NCBI GenBank assembly: GCA_000333855.2
Contig: CM007347.1
Span: 199,536 to 263,535, forward strand
Length of the DNA: 64,000 nucleotides
Source: Endotrypanum monterogeii
Lineage: Eukaryota; Euglenozoa; Kinetoplastea; Trypanosomatida; Trypanosomatidae
Reading direction: 5' to 3'
The stretch's first letter is position 1. Every line of letters starts with the position of its first letter. Made by a program: the position numbers and the translations under genes. This document shows positions 40,309-51,149 of the stretch, piece by piece. Below the pieces are notes generated by a model that made no database searches, was not told where the DNA came from, and saw nothing but the letters and a program-made list of their open reading frames with translations.

Positions 40309-43022
40309 CGTCAAAGAAGGGGAAGAGGAGAGGGTATCCTTAGTACTTCCCTTGTCGTTTTCAGCCCAGGGAGGAGGATACCGGGGCAGTAAGCCACGTT
40401 GGCACGGTCGGAAGCACAGACCTTCACCCTAGCCCCCGGGTGGTGTAACCATCCTGCACAGAGTGCGTATTCGTGCGCTGCCTGCATATCTAGCTTCCTC
40501 CATGATGCCGTCCGGCTCTCCTCATTTCTTTTTCGCTGTTCTCACCGAGTAGGTGTGTGCGCTGGCGTGCTGAAGTCTTTGGTCAGGGCAGGGGTAGGGT
40601 GGTAGTTTATCGGCACCTTTGTCTATTTTTTTGCACAGACCCGCCTTTTGGTTATTGTTCTCTGTCCAGCATTTTTTAAATATATTTTATGTTATTTTAT
40701 TGTTTTCTTTTTAAAAAAGTGATGCACTTGATGTTACAGAATGTTTTCTTCTGTGTGCGTTTGTGCATTTTTTTTTGTATTTTATCTTGTGTATAGTTTC
40801 GTCCTTACTTCGCTTCCCTCCCTCTCGCGCAACACGCGACGCGGACGCGATGTTTATGGGCCTCACCGTGGTCTCTCCTAGGTTTGAATACCAGCTCAAC
40901 GCGCTGGCGGGTGGAGTGAGGAGGAATGGGATGCCGCACTCTCTTTCTAAATATGAGCAGTCGTCGGCTATTGACACCTGCCGAGAATCTTTGGACGAAC
41001 GTAGTCCGATAAGTTTCTCGATTCATATACTGGTCATGCTCGCTCTCAGCAGACATACACACAGATCGCTCAATGAGCGTTATACATTGACACACCCATG
41101 TCTTTTTTTTTTTTTTGGCTGTGGAGTGGGGGTCATGGGGGTCACTCTGCACTCAGAAAGATATGTACACGATAAGATTTGGAACGACGTACCTCACCTG
41201 TCATTGGGTCCTGTTCGCCTTTCTGAGAAGTCCTCCGCACGAGTCGGTGCTCGCTTCCTATGAAGGAGTACCTTATCTGTGTCTCTGAGGGCAGCTCATA
41301 TCGCGCTTTCACAAAGCGCATCCCCAGGTTGCCTATGCGTAGCGAGGGTTAGTGGTTTTTTTCCTCCGAGCTTTTTCTTGGGACTAGCGCATGTCGTACA
41401 GAGGAAGGAACCTTCCAGCGCATTAACCTCTCCTCCCTCTGTACGGCGCCTGCGATCAGGCTCTCCAAGCGCGCGTCGTCGCATAGCACCGACGGAGGCG
41501 GGAGCAGGAAGGAGGAGGAACGTGCGGGGGAGACGACAACGCAACGTTCCTCGACTGTGAACAGTACGGCTGCACGATGCCTCCCCGAGGGTGGAGAAGT
41601 GCGATTCTTACGGGGCCCTCCTGCCTCCGTGACTGGAACGCCTCACCGGGGGCGACACGACGAGGCAACCGCCTCCGTGCGACCCCGTGGAGTTCTCCAG
41701 ACTGCTTGGAGGGTGCTGTGTCGTTAAACGGGTCGCGGGTCTCCTCCGGCGCCCTACGCCTGCGCCTGGGCGTCCTCTGACCACTTACTGCGAAGTGATG
41801 CGCTCGAAGAAATGCGGTCAGCGCTTTCAATGAATCGGATGGCGACTGCACAAGGCGGAGGAGGAGTGTAACAGAAAGTAAAACAAAATGGGCCACCTGC
41901 TCTCCTCATCTGGTTGGAGAAAAGGCTGCTCGACCTTCGCTCGCAGACTGCCGGTGTAGTGCAGGGCCTGTGAATGGGTTGTAGTGGTGCGTCAGTATGT
42001 ATACGCAGTCTTGCTAATATCACAAGGTCATCCTCAAACTCGTACTATAGTATGACGATATGTACACTAAGATAGCATTATCTAGGTCAGCTGAGATGCC
42101 TCTCGTATCTCGATGCGTGGAAACAGCTTCCTTTTTTTTTCTTTCCCCCAACATATACGTATGTTCCCTGCGTTGCTGATTTTATCGCTCCTTTGACTGC
42201 TACACACGGAAAGGAAAGTGTAGACTAACGGGGACTGAGGTGGTCGTCTTTTTTTTTGTTTTTCCACCTGTGTTTTCTGTTATGCTGCTGAAAATCGTCA
42301 CAGGACAAAAAAAAAGTTTAGTGGGGCAAGTCAAATTGACGCATCCTTTTCTAATTATTATTATTGTTTTCGCGGTAGGGTTCTCACCTTACCCCTCCAT
42401 TTCGATGTGTGTGAATTTTTTTTTTTTTCGTGTGTAGGTGCTGTGTTCTCTGGCTCTATTTGTTTTGTGTGTAGTTATTAGCTGTTATGATTGTCCATGT
42501 TCACTTGTGCTCGATACAGTTTTTTTCTCTTAGGACGAGGTGTGCCATTTTCTCGCTTTCCTCCATCCAATTGTTTGCTTGTCCTCCTGTTTTATTTCAT
42601 AGTGCCTTTCCTTCTTCCCCCTTTTGCTCATGTATGCTAGTCACGCTCTATGGAGTCTGTTTTTCAAACGATTACACTCAACAAAGGTACTTTTCTTTCC
42701 CCACATCCGCTCTCCCCCTCTCTTCAATACACGCAGACACCGAGACATACCGACACACACACTAACATACATACACAGGTATGCACTTGGGCCTAAGTTG
42801 TTGATTGCAGATGAAGGGATCATAAAAGACGTGTTTGGTGATGGTTCATTACTTTTGTTTCGTTATTATTGTTATTGTTGTGTTTTTTTTTTCTCCCTCT
42901 CTTATGCCACGAACACCAAATAATAATATTTGAAGAAGAAAAAGGAATAAACGAAGGAGTTCCAACGGTTTTGATTCTGTATGCCTAAGAGCATCTCAAC
43001 GGCACGAGTTTGTCGCTGAGCT

Positions 43023-43076
43023 CGTGAGGCGCCAGCACGTGGTCTCTATTTTTTTTTTGTTTCCGGGCGCCTCACG
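43023..43076. repeat. 11-bp perfect inverted repeat with T-rich loop
   Basis: CGTGAGGCGCC at 43023-43033 is exactly complementary to GGCGCCTCACG at 43066-43076, with a 32-base spacer containing a T10 run. A transcript would form a GC-rich hairpin. Confidence 0.75.
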
Positions 43077-43447
43077 TTCAAATCTCATATGAGCTATGTT
43101 TATATCAGGTTTGTATTCCATTCGCCTTCAACTTGTCAGGAAAAGATTCACAGCTCGCTCTCTTGTATAGGGTAAACATTCTGTAAAGCGCTTCTAGTGG
43201 CTGTGTCCAAATCACAAGTTTTTTTTTTTTTTTGTATCACCGTCAATCGTTCTCTCATGGATGCCTCCCCTTCTCGTTCCTTTTTTTTTTTACATCAAAT
43301 TTGTCCCTTTGTCTGGTGTAATCTACAGGAGGTGGTGTTGTGGTACTATAGCTGCCCATCTCACACCTACCCATTCTATTTTCTTCTTGCTGCACACGCG
43401 CATCCCTCACAGATGCACACACGCACATTCGCCCCTCACAACAGGTC

Positions 43448-43490
43448 ATATATATATATATATATGTATATATATTTATTATATATATAT
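43448..43490. repeat. (AT)n microsatellite, interrupted
   Basis: About 43 bases of AT-dinucleotide with single-base interruptions. Confidence 0.85.
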
Positions 43491-43854
43491 TTTTTCTACC
43501 CTACGAATAAATTTTTTGTCACTTCGAAAAATTTCTCCTTAGCGAAAAAGAGAAGACGACAAACAAACGAAAAAAAAAAGGAGCGAAGTTCCCTCTCCTT
43601 ACGCTTACACTTCCACAAAACACTCTTACACTTTAAATCTGCTGTTCCCTTGCTAGGTTCGTTTAGCAAACCCGTGGCGACTGCTTGCCGAAGATTTTTG
43701 TGGTTCCGAATTTTTTTTTGTTGACTATCAGTGCCCTCTTGTCGAACGCTTTGTAGGGTGAATATCTTTTTGGAACATTTCTGTGCATAACCAGTACACG
43801 TCTTCGACCTTCCCGAAAGTACCTACTGCGGTGCACACGCTAGACCGTGTCGAA

Positions 43855-45291
43855 ATGTATCCGTCGCACACCTCTGCCAGTCGGGCTGAGTTGCCCTTTC
43901 CGTTGAACGGATCCAGTACTGCATACCCGCCACGACCACCTACTGATCTGGAAAGCGAGGGGGGGAGATTAACTCCGATTATGCAGATCCTCCCGTTGGA
44001 GGTAATGATACCACCGGTGTATATCCTGGCGCTGACCAGTGTTACGGTGACCATCCTGAACGCTTTCTTCAACACATTTGCTCACAAAGATGGGACAGTC
44101 GTCGAGACGTTCAGGCAGTGGCGCCGCGTGCTGTGGATGAGCCGAGCCGCACACATTGTGGAGGCGCCGTCTTCTGAGCAGACGCATCGCATGACACAGA
44201 CCCACCATGCGGCGGTCGTCACGGCGAGCTCCACAACTCCGATATCACCCGTAGGGCTGCACAACAGCGCTGCCTTCTTTCGTGGAATCACAGCTTCCAC
44301 AGAAGAGGCGTCGGCTCCACTTGGAGCAGCTGGGCTTCCTGCAACGGACATCATTCTTGTCAGTCTAGCAGACGGCGGCTCCTCAACAGCTTCCCCTCAT
44401 GCGGGCGTAGCAACACCTTTCACGAATGTTGCCGAGCCCAATGCGGGGGGGAACGCGGCTCTTGAGGAGAGCTTACCCGCGGTTGTGCCTGCACCCGTTG
44501 TTGCAGAGGCGCTCACCAACACCATGGACGCCGTGCGGCTACAGAGCCAGCGTATCATCTTCGATTTTCACCCCAACTACATCATTTTCTGTGCTGCCAA
44601 AGCCTTTGCAATGCTCATCTATATTCAGTACCATTTTGGAGACATAAAGGGAGGGTGGCACCGCTTTTGCATTTGTGGTGCCGCCAATATATTTTCCGGT
44701 CTTCTCACACCTGTATGGGAGTACGCTATGATTCTACTTTTGCCGCTAGACCCCGAGCGTGCCACCCCGGCTGTGGTTAGGGAGGAGGAGGAGAAGGCGG
44801 ACTCAGTCTTCATTGTTGAGCTTTTAATGCGCATAGGTAGTGTGGAGCTGTCCGCCTTGCCCACTGTACTGATGCAGGGCACCAGCTTTGTGGTATTCTC
44901 GTCAGTGCTGCTTCCGCTTTTCGTTGCCTTTTGCCTGGCTGGCCTTATTCGCCATTTTTGGATTCACGTGCCTCTGTGGATCGTGTATCTTCTGGGGCGT
45001 CAGATCTACTATAGAGGCGCTGGCACCCTGCCCTCCCGTAGAGCTCGCAACGCGGCCGCTGTTGTGGGCATGACAAACGAAATGATGAAGGCGTTTCTGA
45101 TGAAGGCGCTTACGATATTCGTGCTTCTCTTCACCTTCCAGTCCAGTTTCTTGTTGGGCCTGGCGTGGGTGGAGGGGGCGACGTACGATGAGGGGCTGAG
45201 GTACATGGCGTCATCGGAGCTGAACTTCCAAGTAAACCCCTTTGCGAATTCTTTTCAGACGGTGTGCCTGCTCAGTCACTTGTTCTTCTGA
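43855..45291 (+). CDS. Unknown multispan membrane protein
   Basis: 478 residues with about six hydrophobic segments at roughly 52-73, 230-249, 262-287, 335-356, 362-381 and 409-431. A long Ser/Thr/Ala-rich loop (about 100-215) separates the first span from the rest. A short acidic stretch (EEEEK, about 310-314) lies in the middle of the membrane block, followed by a basic segment SRRARN near 394. No transporter, channel or enzyme signature was recognised. The frame extends upstream to a GTG, but the first ATG in good context (MYPSHTSASR) was chosen. It may be an organelle or endomembrane protein; localisation cannot be read from the sequence, and there is no obvious cleavable signal peptide. 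Confidence 0.75.
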   Translation: MYPSHTSASRAELPFPLNGSSTAYPPRPPTDLESEGGRLTPIMQILPLEVMIPPVYILALTSVTVTILNAFFNTFAHKDGTVVETFRQWRRVLWMSRAAHIVEAPSSEQTHRMTQTHHAAVVTASSTTPISPVGLHNSAAFFRGITASTEEASAPLGAAGLPATDIILVSLADGGSSTASPHAGVATPFTNVAEPNAGGNAALEESLPAVVPAPVVAEALTNTMDAVRLQSQRIIFDFHPNYIIFCAAKAFAMLIYIQYHFGDIKGGWHRFCICGAANIFSGLLTPVWEYAMILLLPLDPERATPAVVREEEEKADSVFIVELLMRIGSVELSALPTVLMQGTSFVVFSSVLLPLFVAFCLAGLIRHFWIHVPLWIVYLLGRQIYYRGAGTLPSRRARNAAAVVGMTNEMMKAFLMKALTIFVLLFTFQSSFLLGLAWVEGATYDEGLRYMASSELNFQVNPFANSFQTVCLLSHLFF

Positions 45292-45436
45292 GTTTTTTTT
45301 TTTCTGCAATCCTTCTTCACCTGAGGTCGGTTCTTGCACCCTTCCCACGTGAAAGACTTTTTTTCTCGCTGCTGTACTCAGGCGTTTTTTTCCTCGACGT
45401 GCTCTACCTCGATACATCAATAAATAGCTACAACAG

Positions 45437-45485
<49 letters not shown>

Positions 45486-46106
45486 ATATAGTACTCACGA
45501 AAAATAAAAAAATCGAGAAAGAGAATAAGGTCACAGACAAATACCTGCGCGAGGGCAATGGGAGCTAGCTGAAGGGCTCATTTTCCTGATCCCCGCAGCA
45601 TCCCCTTACCCGGATATGTCGCTATGTACACCGGGACATAGTTTTGCTGCTGAAAGTCGTGGGGTCAACGGGTCATGGGAAGGATGGAGAGCAAAAGGAA
45701 GAAAAAAAATTGTATGCGCGTGTCGAGGCTCAACGACGTGTATGACTTCATCTACTCTGTGATGATGAATCAAAACTTTTTTTTTTCTCGCGCTCACCCC
45801 CCATTTCGTATTATTTTGTTCCAGTGTGTTTGTTGCATCTGCGCACTGCTGGGATTTCGGCGGTTCTACTGCACGCGGATCGTTTTGTCTCGACTCTTTT
45901 TCTCCTCTATTTCTCCTCCTCCCTATCCCATCAAATTTGCCTACCGTTTTGCGGTTCTGATAAATTACTAATTCAAAGCAGCACAATCGGCGACGAATAC
46001 ACTTTCTGGCGGGAGCAAGGCCCTCCCCCTTCTCGCCCTTCCCTTTCCGGTGAGTCGCCGACACCGCGTTATTACCCTCCTCTCAAATATAATTTTGCTC
46101 GTGGTG
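45292..46106. other. Intergenic region, no supported gene
   Basis: Contains a T11 run right after the stop, a composite (CA)n(TA)n tract at 45440-45490, and T-rich sequence. A pyrimidine-rich segment near 45895-45940 is the likely processing region for the next gene. Confidence 0.6.
45440..45490. repeat. Composite (CA)n(TA)n microsatellite
   Basis: About 26 bases of CA pass directly into about 22 bases of TA. The same composite occurs near 51568 and 59032. Confidence 0.9.
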
Positions 46107-48779
46107 ATGCTGCGTTTCCGCAAACAGGTGCCGGGAGCGAGTGGCGCATCTCTAACCGTTTTGTGTGGCTCGCAGTGCAGTATATCGTCAACACCGCGTC
46201 GGATGCAGCTCCAGCATCGTGACCGAGTACTTGGTTCGCACGGGGCAGGCCTTGTCAACCATGAATCAATGGCGACAATGCAACTCAACGCTAATTTCTC
46301 ACGTATGCAGAACGCCGCGCCGGCAGCCGATCTTTTTCGCACAAAGGTGCATGAGGGTTTGGGAACTGGGGAGAAAGATCCATACGTGCGCACGTTGCCG
46401 AACCAGGAATCTCGCCCTCCAGAGAGCTCTGTGCTAAGCTCAGCTGCAGTGACTGTGCCGACGCTCGAGGAGCGACGGTCTCTCGACAAGAAATGGGGAA
46501 CGTTGCAGTACTGGCTTGGTGACCAGTACCCTCGTCTTCCTCTTTTTGTAGAGCAGCTGCTTGTCAAGGACGCCCTCCCGGTGTCGCCAGCAGCGGACGC
46601 GATGGTACAGACCTTTGCAGCTGAGGTGATCCCATCCATGGCCAAGCAAGCTGGTTCCGGCGTGAAGGAGAAGCTGGAGGCGCTGTGGAAGCATGCAGTT
46701 CAAGCGTATGGGGAATTGAATATGGCACACATGTTTGACAAATCCGCCTTCGAGCGCGATCTTGCGACTCTGCACGCACGCTGCAAGGCTGATATGTTCG
46801 CTTTGTCGCCGCGTGAGGATGGTGCCCTGGCACTGGAGGTACTTCGTCGTAAGGTTGTAGCGAAGCGAAACTCTTTTCTACAGGAGGGGCTTTTGCCCCT
46901 GGTACGAAACAATCGATACTCGGGCTATGGCGATGGTGTTTGGCGAGTTTTCTTCGATAGCGTTGCGGCACACAAAAAAGATCTCTTTTCCTCGGAAAAT
47001 TCAGCTCTTGGCGCCACACTCGGCTTTGTGTGGGAGGCGCTCATGATGGAGGATGCAGTGCGAACTCCCGCGATGAGTGCACCAGTCGCACTGTATCTTT
47101 TGTTGGTATCAATTTCTGTGAGTCGTGTCCGCGCACCCCCAGATCTCACGGCCGCTTCCGCCCAGCTGGACTCGGGTGTCGGAGGCGCCAGGCAACATGA
47201 TGTGCCGGCAGGTCTCACCGAGCTAGATCCGATTGTTAAGCGTCGATTCGCTATCGATGCCGTGAGAGAGTTGCTGGGAGATATGAAAACCTGTAACCGA
47301 CTAGCAAAGGCGCTGCGCAATGCCAAGCTTTACGACTCGAGCCGTGATGCTGCGTTGTGTGAGGCGATGCTGGACGACCGCCAACTCCTTCTGGCCGACG
47401 TGGAGGGCATCGTGGAACGCTTCGACAGCACCGCGGAGGTGAGGTCGCTGATGAATTCACTAATGAGCGGGACAGACCGAAAGGTAACGGCGCATATTTG
47501 TCATGTTTTTCAGATATCTGGGGCTGAGAACAGGAGCCACCAGCAGGTGAACTGGGACGCCGCCATGAGCGCGGTAGACTGGGCGCACCGCTGGCGTGAC
47601 CATACGCGTGCGCTGCTTTCAGACCCAGCGACGCTGGAATCTATTTACCGCCTAGTAAAAACTGCAACCGGCGCCAAGCACTCCACGAAACGACTCTTCA
47701 GTGACGAGTACGCATCAGAGGTAGAGGCCATCCTTCACCGACGCAGAGAGCGTACGACTGCGCGCACAGCTCGGGTGGAGCAGCTGGTAGGAGATCTCAC
47801 GACCTATGAACGAGTGGATTCCACGCTCAACGTGTTGCGTGATGCCGGGGTCTCATTGCAGGAGCTAGAATCGAGCGCATCAGTAATTGCCCAGCAGCGC
47901 ACAGTCCGCCGTCCGCAAGTAGACAATGGGGTGCTGGACCTGGTGTTGGATGCCATTCGGCAGCGCCATTCCTCATGGGGGAAGTCAGGTGTTCTTCCAC
48001 CCACGGGATCAGCGGCGATCAAAACTCCCGTGTGGTACTTGGGGTGTATGACACGCATATATATTCGTCTTTCTTACGTGCCGCAGGCAGCAGCTGCCCT
48101 CATGGCTCAGCGCACACGCCGTCGTGTCGGCCCTGTCGGGATGGAGCCCACACAGTTTAATGTACCGACAGAGATGGGTATGGTGGAGCAGTACGACAAC
48201 TTGCAGTACAAGCGATACGACTGGCAAGGCTGGTATCAGCGCATGGTCGACGTCCACAACCGAAACGTTTCTGTGAAGTGTCGCCTCGATGATCTGAAGC
48301 GACTGGACGCCTACGGTAACCCGTTTCTGGAGTTGCAGGCGGAGCGGCGTCTGCGCATCCTTGCGGATGACCGCGTCGGCGTGGGTGTGCTGAAGCTGGA
48401 CAGCGACAAATACGAGGATGTATCCGATAATATTACCCACGGCTCGACAAAGTTATCTGAGCTTCTGGCAGATGCTCGTAAGGCGCACCTGGGGAAGGAG
48501 TACTGGCCATCCGTTGAGGTGAAGGTGCGCCGTCCGTCTGGGCAGAGCAAGACATACTACTCCGTTTTGGACGACGCCCGCATCGAGGCAAGGAGTACAG
48601 AGTTGTACGAGAAGTATCGAGAGGCCAAGAAGAGAAGTCTTTTCGTGACGCCCATGGATTTGTGGTTAGACGTGAAGGGGATGCAGGCTCGAAAGACAGC
48701 GGAGACGGCAGACGCGCAGGGTTACACTGTCGATACCCTACACGATGCAATGGACAGCGATCGCGAGGGCAAGGATTGA
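46107..48779 (+). CDS. Unknown large protein, possibly mitochondrial
   Basis: 890 residues from the ATG giving MLRFRKQVPG. The frame also extends to a GTG at 46050, which was not used. The first ~45 residues are rich in Arg, Ser and Thr with no acidic residue before about 40, which fits a mitochondrial presequence, but this is only a composition argument. The body is mostly helical and soluble, with no transmembrane span and no recognised catalytic motif. The C-terminal ~200 residues contain aromatic-rich segments (KRYDWQGWYQRMVDVHN, GKEYWPSVEVKVRRPSG) that look like a conserved domain. Large unassigned proteins of this kind are frequent in trypanosomatid mitoribosomes and their assembly intermediates, so that is one possibility to test. 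Confidence 0.7.
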   Translation: MLRFRKQVPGASGASLTVLCGSQCSISSTPRRMQLQHRDRVLGSHGAGLVNHESMATMQLNANFSRMQNAAPAADLFRTKVHEGLGTGEKDPYVRTLPNQESRPPESSVLSSAAVTVPTLEERRSLDKKWGTLQYWLGDQYPRLPLFVEQLLVKDALPVSPAADAMVQTFAAEVIPSMAKQAGSGVKEKLEALWKHAVQAYGELNMAHMFDKSAFERDLATLHARCKADMFALSPREDGALALEVLRRKVVAKRNSFLQEGLLPLVRNNRYSGYGDGVWRVFFDSVAAHKKDLFSSENSALGATLGFVWEALMMEDAVRTPAMSAPVALYLLLVSISVSRVRAPPDLTAASAQLDSGVGGARQHDVPAGLTELDPIVKRRFAIDAVRELLGDMKTCNRLAKALRNAKLYDSSRDAALCEAMLDDRQLLLADVEGIVERFDSTAEVRSLMNSLMSGTDRKVTAHICHVFQISGAENRSHQQVNWDAAMSAVDWAHRWRDHTRALLSDPATLESIYRLVKTATGAKHSTKRLFSDEYASEVEAILHRRRERTTARTARVEQLVGDLTTYERVDSTLNVLRDAGVSLQELESSASVIAQQRTVRRPQVDNGVLDLVLDAIRQRHSSWGKSGVLPPTGSAAIKTPVWYLGCMTRIYIRLSYVPQAAAALMAQRTRRRVGPVGMEPTQFNVPTEMGMVEQYDNLQYKRYDWQGWYQRMVDVHNRNVSVKCRLDDLKRLDAYGNPFLELQAERRLRILADDRVGVGVLKLDSDKYEDVSDNITHGSTKLSELLADARKAHLGKEYWPSVEVKVRRPSGQSKTYYSVLDDARIEARSTELYEKYREAKKRSLFVTPMDLWLDVKGMQARKTAETADAQGYTVDTLHDAMDSDREGKD

Positions 48780-50699
48780 GGAAGTGACTACTTGGATGAA
48801 GTAGAGGTAATGGGCGCTGGCGGTGCATGAATTTGTTGTTGAGACAGACGACTCTCTGCCCCTTCTTTTCCATCTCTTTTATGTGAGCTAATCACTGCTT
48901 TTGTCACATAACGTTGCTGAGGGCGATTTATACACCGTCGTGATTTAAGAAAAAAAAATCCAAAGGATAGTTACCATCGGAACGCAAACATTTTTTTTCT
49001 CTTTTGGCGGTCATTGGGAGAGGGACACCCTCTGGTAGAAATAGCGTGTGTGTGTGTCTTCACAGAGGTGATGAGTGGTCGAGGGAAAGGGTGGAGAGGT
49101 GGGCGGCGAATTAGGCAGAGCGCGTAAACCCGAATACGTTCCCTACACTGCCGAGGAATTTCGAGAACGTTTATATGGCGGAAAAAGAATGTGCGCTTCT
49201 GTGTGTGTGGGAGGGGAGGGGTGAGTGGGAAAGAATGGCTTCGTCGTCACAGCGACTTTGGGCGCTGCATCTTCATTTTGTTGGCACACCAGGATCGTTA
49301 CTTCTGACGCGGTGAGGAGGTTACCATCCTTTTGTGTGTGTGTAGTTGTTCCCTCTTTTCCTTTCTCTCTTCATCTTCCGCCACCGCCCACGCCATTTTT
49401 TTACCTTCGAATTCAGGGGGATGAAGTGAAGTGTGGGGCTTCATAAATGAAGGGAAACATTAAGTTTTTTTTCTTCCACAGAGTCACATTCAATTCTGTG
49501 GTCTCTGACATATTCCCGAGAAAGCTGTCTTGGAGCTCTTCCACTCTGCTGTCTTTTTAATTTTTTTCGGAGATGGCACAGGAGCCACGGCTCCTGCTTT
49601 TTCCCTCTTTCCACTCTGTTCAGGAGAATGTCGCGTCCCTATATATATTTCCTCTCTGCGTGCGCGTTTATGTGTCGCTGTTATACCTTCAAATGTCCTG
49701 ATGTTCACTGAACAACTCTCGCCTTGTTTTTTTTTCTCTCGGGTCCTTTTTCTGTTTTGTTTAATTTTATTTTCTAGGCCCTCATAAGAGGATCGCCAGC
49801 GACGAATGTGGCGGCAGGCTTCATACTCCGCTGTTGCTTTCTTCTTTTTCTACAGTTGCCCTCACCGCATTCACCGCGGCCATGAACACACCCCAAACGT
49901 GTGCGCGTCTTTCGTCACAAAAGGATAGACATCCGTTGACACCGACCAACCTGATGACCGCGCTAAAAAGAAATAATTGCCATGAGGCCAGATACTTCCA
50001 CACTTAGAGCGTCGAGGGAGGAGAGGTGAGGGGCTCGACCTCTGCTGCTCGGTGCTTTCATGCAACAGAAAGCATATCGTGTATTCAGTTTTCTTCTTTC
50101 CTCTTCACACAAGTGGGCATTGATGGGGATCGGTGTGAAGCACATCCGTTTTCTCACGCCCACCTCGCCTTCACAAGATTTTGTTTAGAATCTTTATCGC
50201 CAACATTTTTTTTTGTTGCTTGTTTGGGTACTACGCATCCACCTCATTTTTGTTGTTGTTGCTCAACGACTTCTGCATTGTTGCTCAACCCTTCGCAGGA
50301 GGCGGCGACCAACACCTCGGTCGCACACGCCACACGTGCGTATGCGTGTGAGTGCATAGCCCGGGGAGCGGCGCCGTCTGGTCATTCAATCGCGTTCACG
50401 GCACACTTCCAATACCGCAACTCTTGACAACTGATGCGCAGGCTGTTGTGGATGCAGCGATAGAAAATAAGTTGCGGGTGCGAAAACGTTAAGGTGCAGC
50501 TGTAGAGCTACTCCTTTCTTCTTTCTCGCCTCACATGGCTGAGTGTGGTCTGCTGAGTTTTCGGTCGCACGAGAGACGCCGAGGAAAGAATGTGCGTGCT
50601 GCTCGCTTGTCCTCACCTGAAGCGTTTCGCACACAGCAAGCGCTGTCAATGGGTTCACTGGCCTACATGTGAGATGCGCTATCGTTTGAGAGTGCAGAG

Positions 50700-51149
50700 A
50701 TGCAGCCACTTTTTTTCCTCGGCAGCGTCGCAGCTGAGCTACTCAACACTTTTTCTTTGCCAACGCCTCCCACTTTTTGCAGACTTGGCGTCTGCCAAGC
50801 GAGTGGTATGCGCCACAGCTAAAAGAGGCGAGTGAAGTTGGCGCTTCTTTCGTAGCAGCGACGGTGTCCAATCTGCGATCGAGTCGAGCCCAGGTTACGG
50901 ATGCTAGATCAGCGCTAGCTGACATCGAATCGCTGCTGCGGTCTCTTAAAAAACTGTGTGAAACAAGTCCATCACATGCTGCACAGGGGCATTCCTGCTC
51001 ACCCCGAAAGCGGCATTTACGTGGATGCTGGAGTTGCTGAGGAGATAAAGGCACACCTTCAGCGAGAGCTCACTTCCGGCTCTGTTATGTTGCTCTACAT
51101 TCTATGCAGGAATGTGGGCAGCGTCTTCAATGAAAAAAGAGCGCCTTAG
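50700..51149 (+). pseudogene. Probable small gene broken by two compensating frameshifts
   Basis: An ATG at 50700 opens one frame (MQPLFFLGSVAAELL). Near the T5 run at 50774-50778 the coding-like reading passes to another frame (LQTWRLPSEWYAPQLKEASE through ALADIESLLRSLK). Near the A6 run at 50948-50953 it returns to the first frame (CVKQVHHMLHRGIPAHPESG through NVGSVFNEKRAP) and ends at the TAG at 51147. The two shifts have opposite sign, so both ends share one frame. The total would be about 149 codons. The product is not recognised; the middle is helical. It may be a pseudogene, or an intact gene with assembly indels. Homopolymers of 8-9 bases inside the large genes keep frame, which argues mildly against sequencing error. 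Confidence 0.45.

Larger units (their letters stand above)
40309..43854. other. Longest intergenic region (3.5 kb), with a GC-rich island
   Basis: T-rich flanks surround a GC-rich island at about 41353-41900 with overlapping open frames on both strands and no recognisable product. There is an 11-bp inverted repeat at 43023-43076 and an (AT)n tract at 43448-43490. Nothing else is supported. Confidence 0.55.

Noticed and set aside
40850..41263. 137-codon ORF after a pyrimidine-rich stretch (MFMGLTVVSP onward)
   Set aside because: Its middle reads a T15 run as Phe codons and no family or domain is recognisable; transcript evidence would be needed.
46050..46106. GTG-initiated extension of the gene at 46107 (similar GTG extensions at 22857, 43783 and 59085)
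   Set aside because: Nuclear trypanosomatid genes start at ATG, and an ATG in good position follows in each case.
49071..49127. Eighteen-codon ORF beginning MSGRGKG, like a histone H4 N-terminus, just after TCTTCACAG
   Set aside because: It stops after 18 codons and nothing downstream resembles the histone fold; treated as coincidence.
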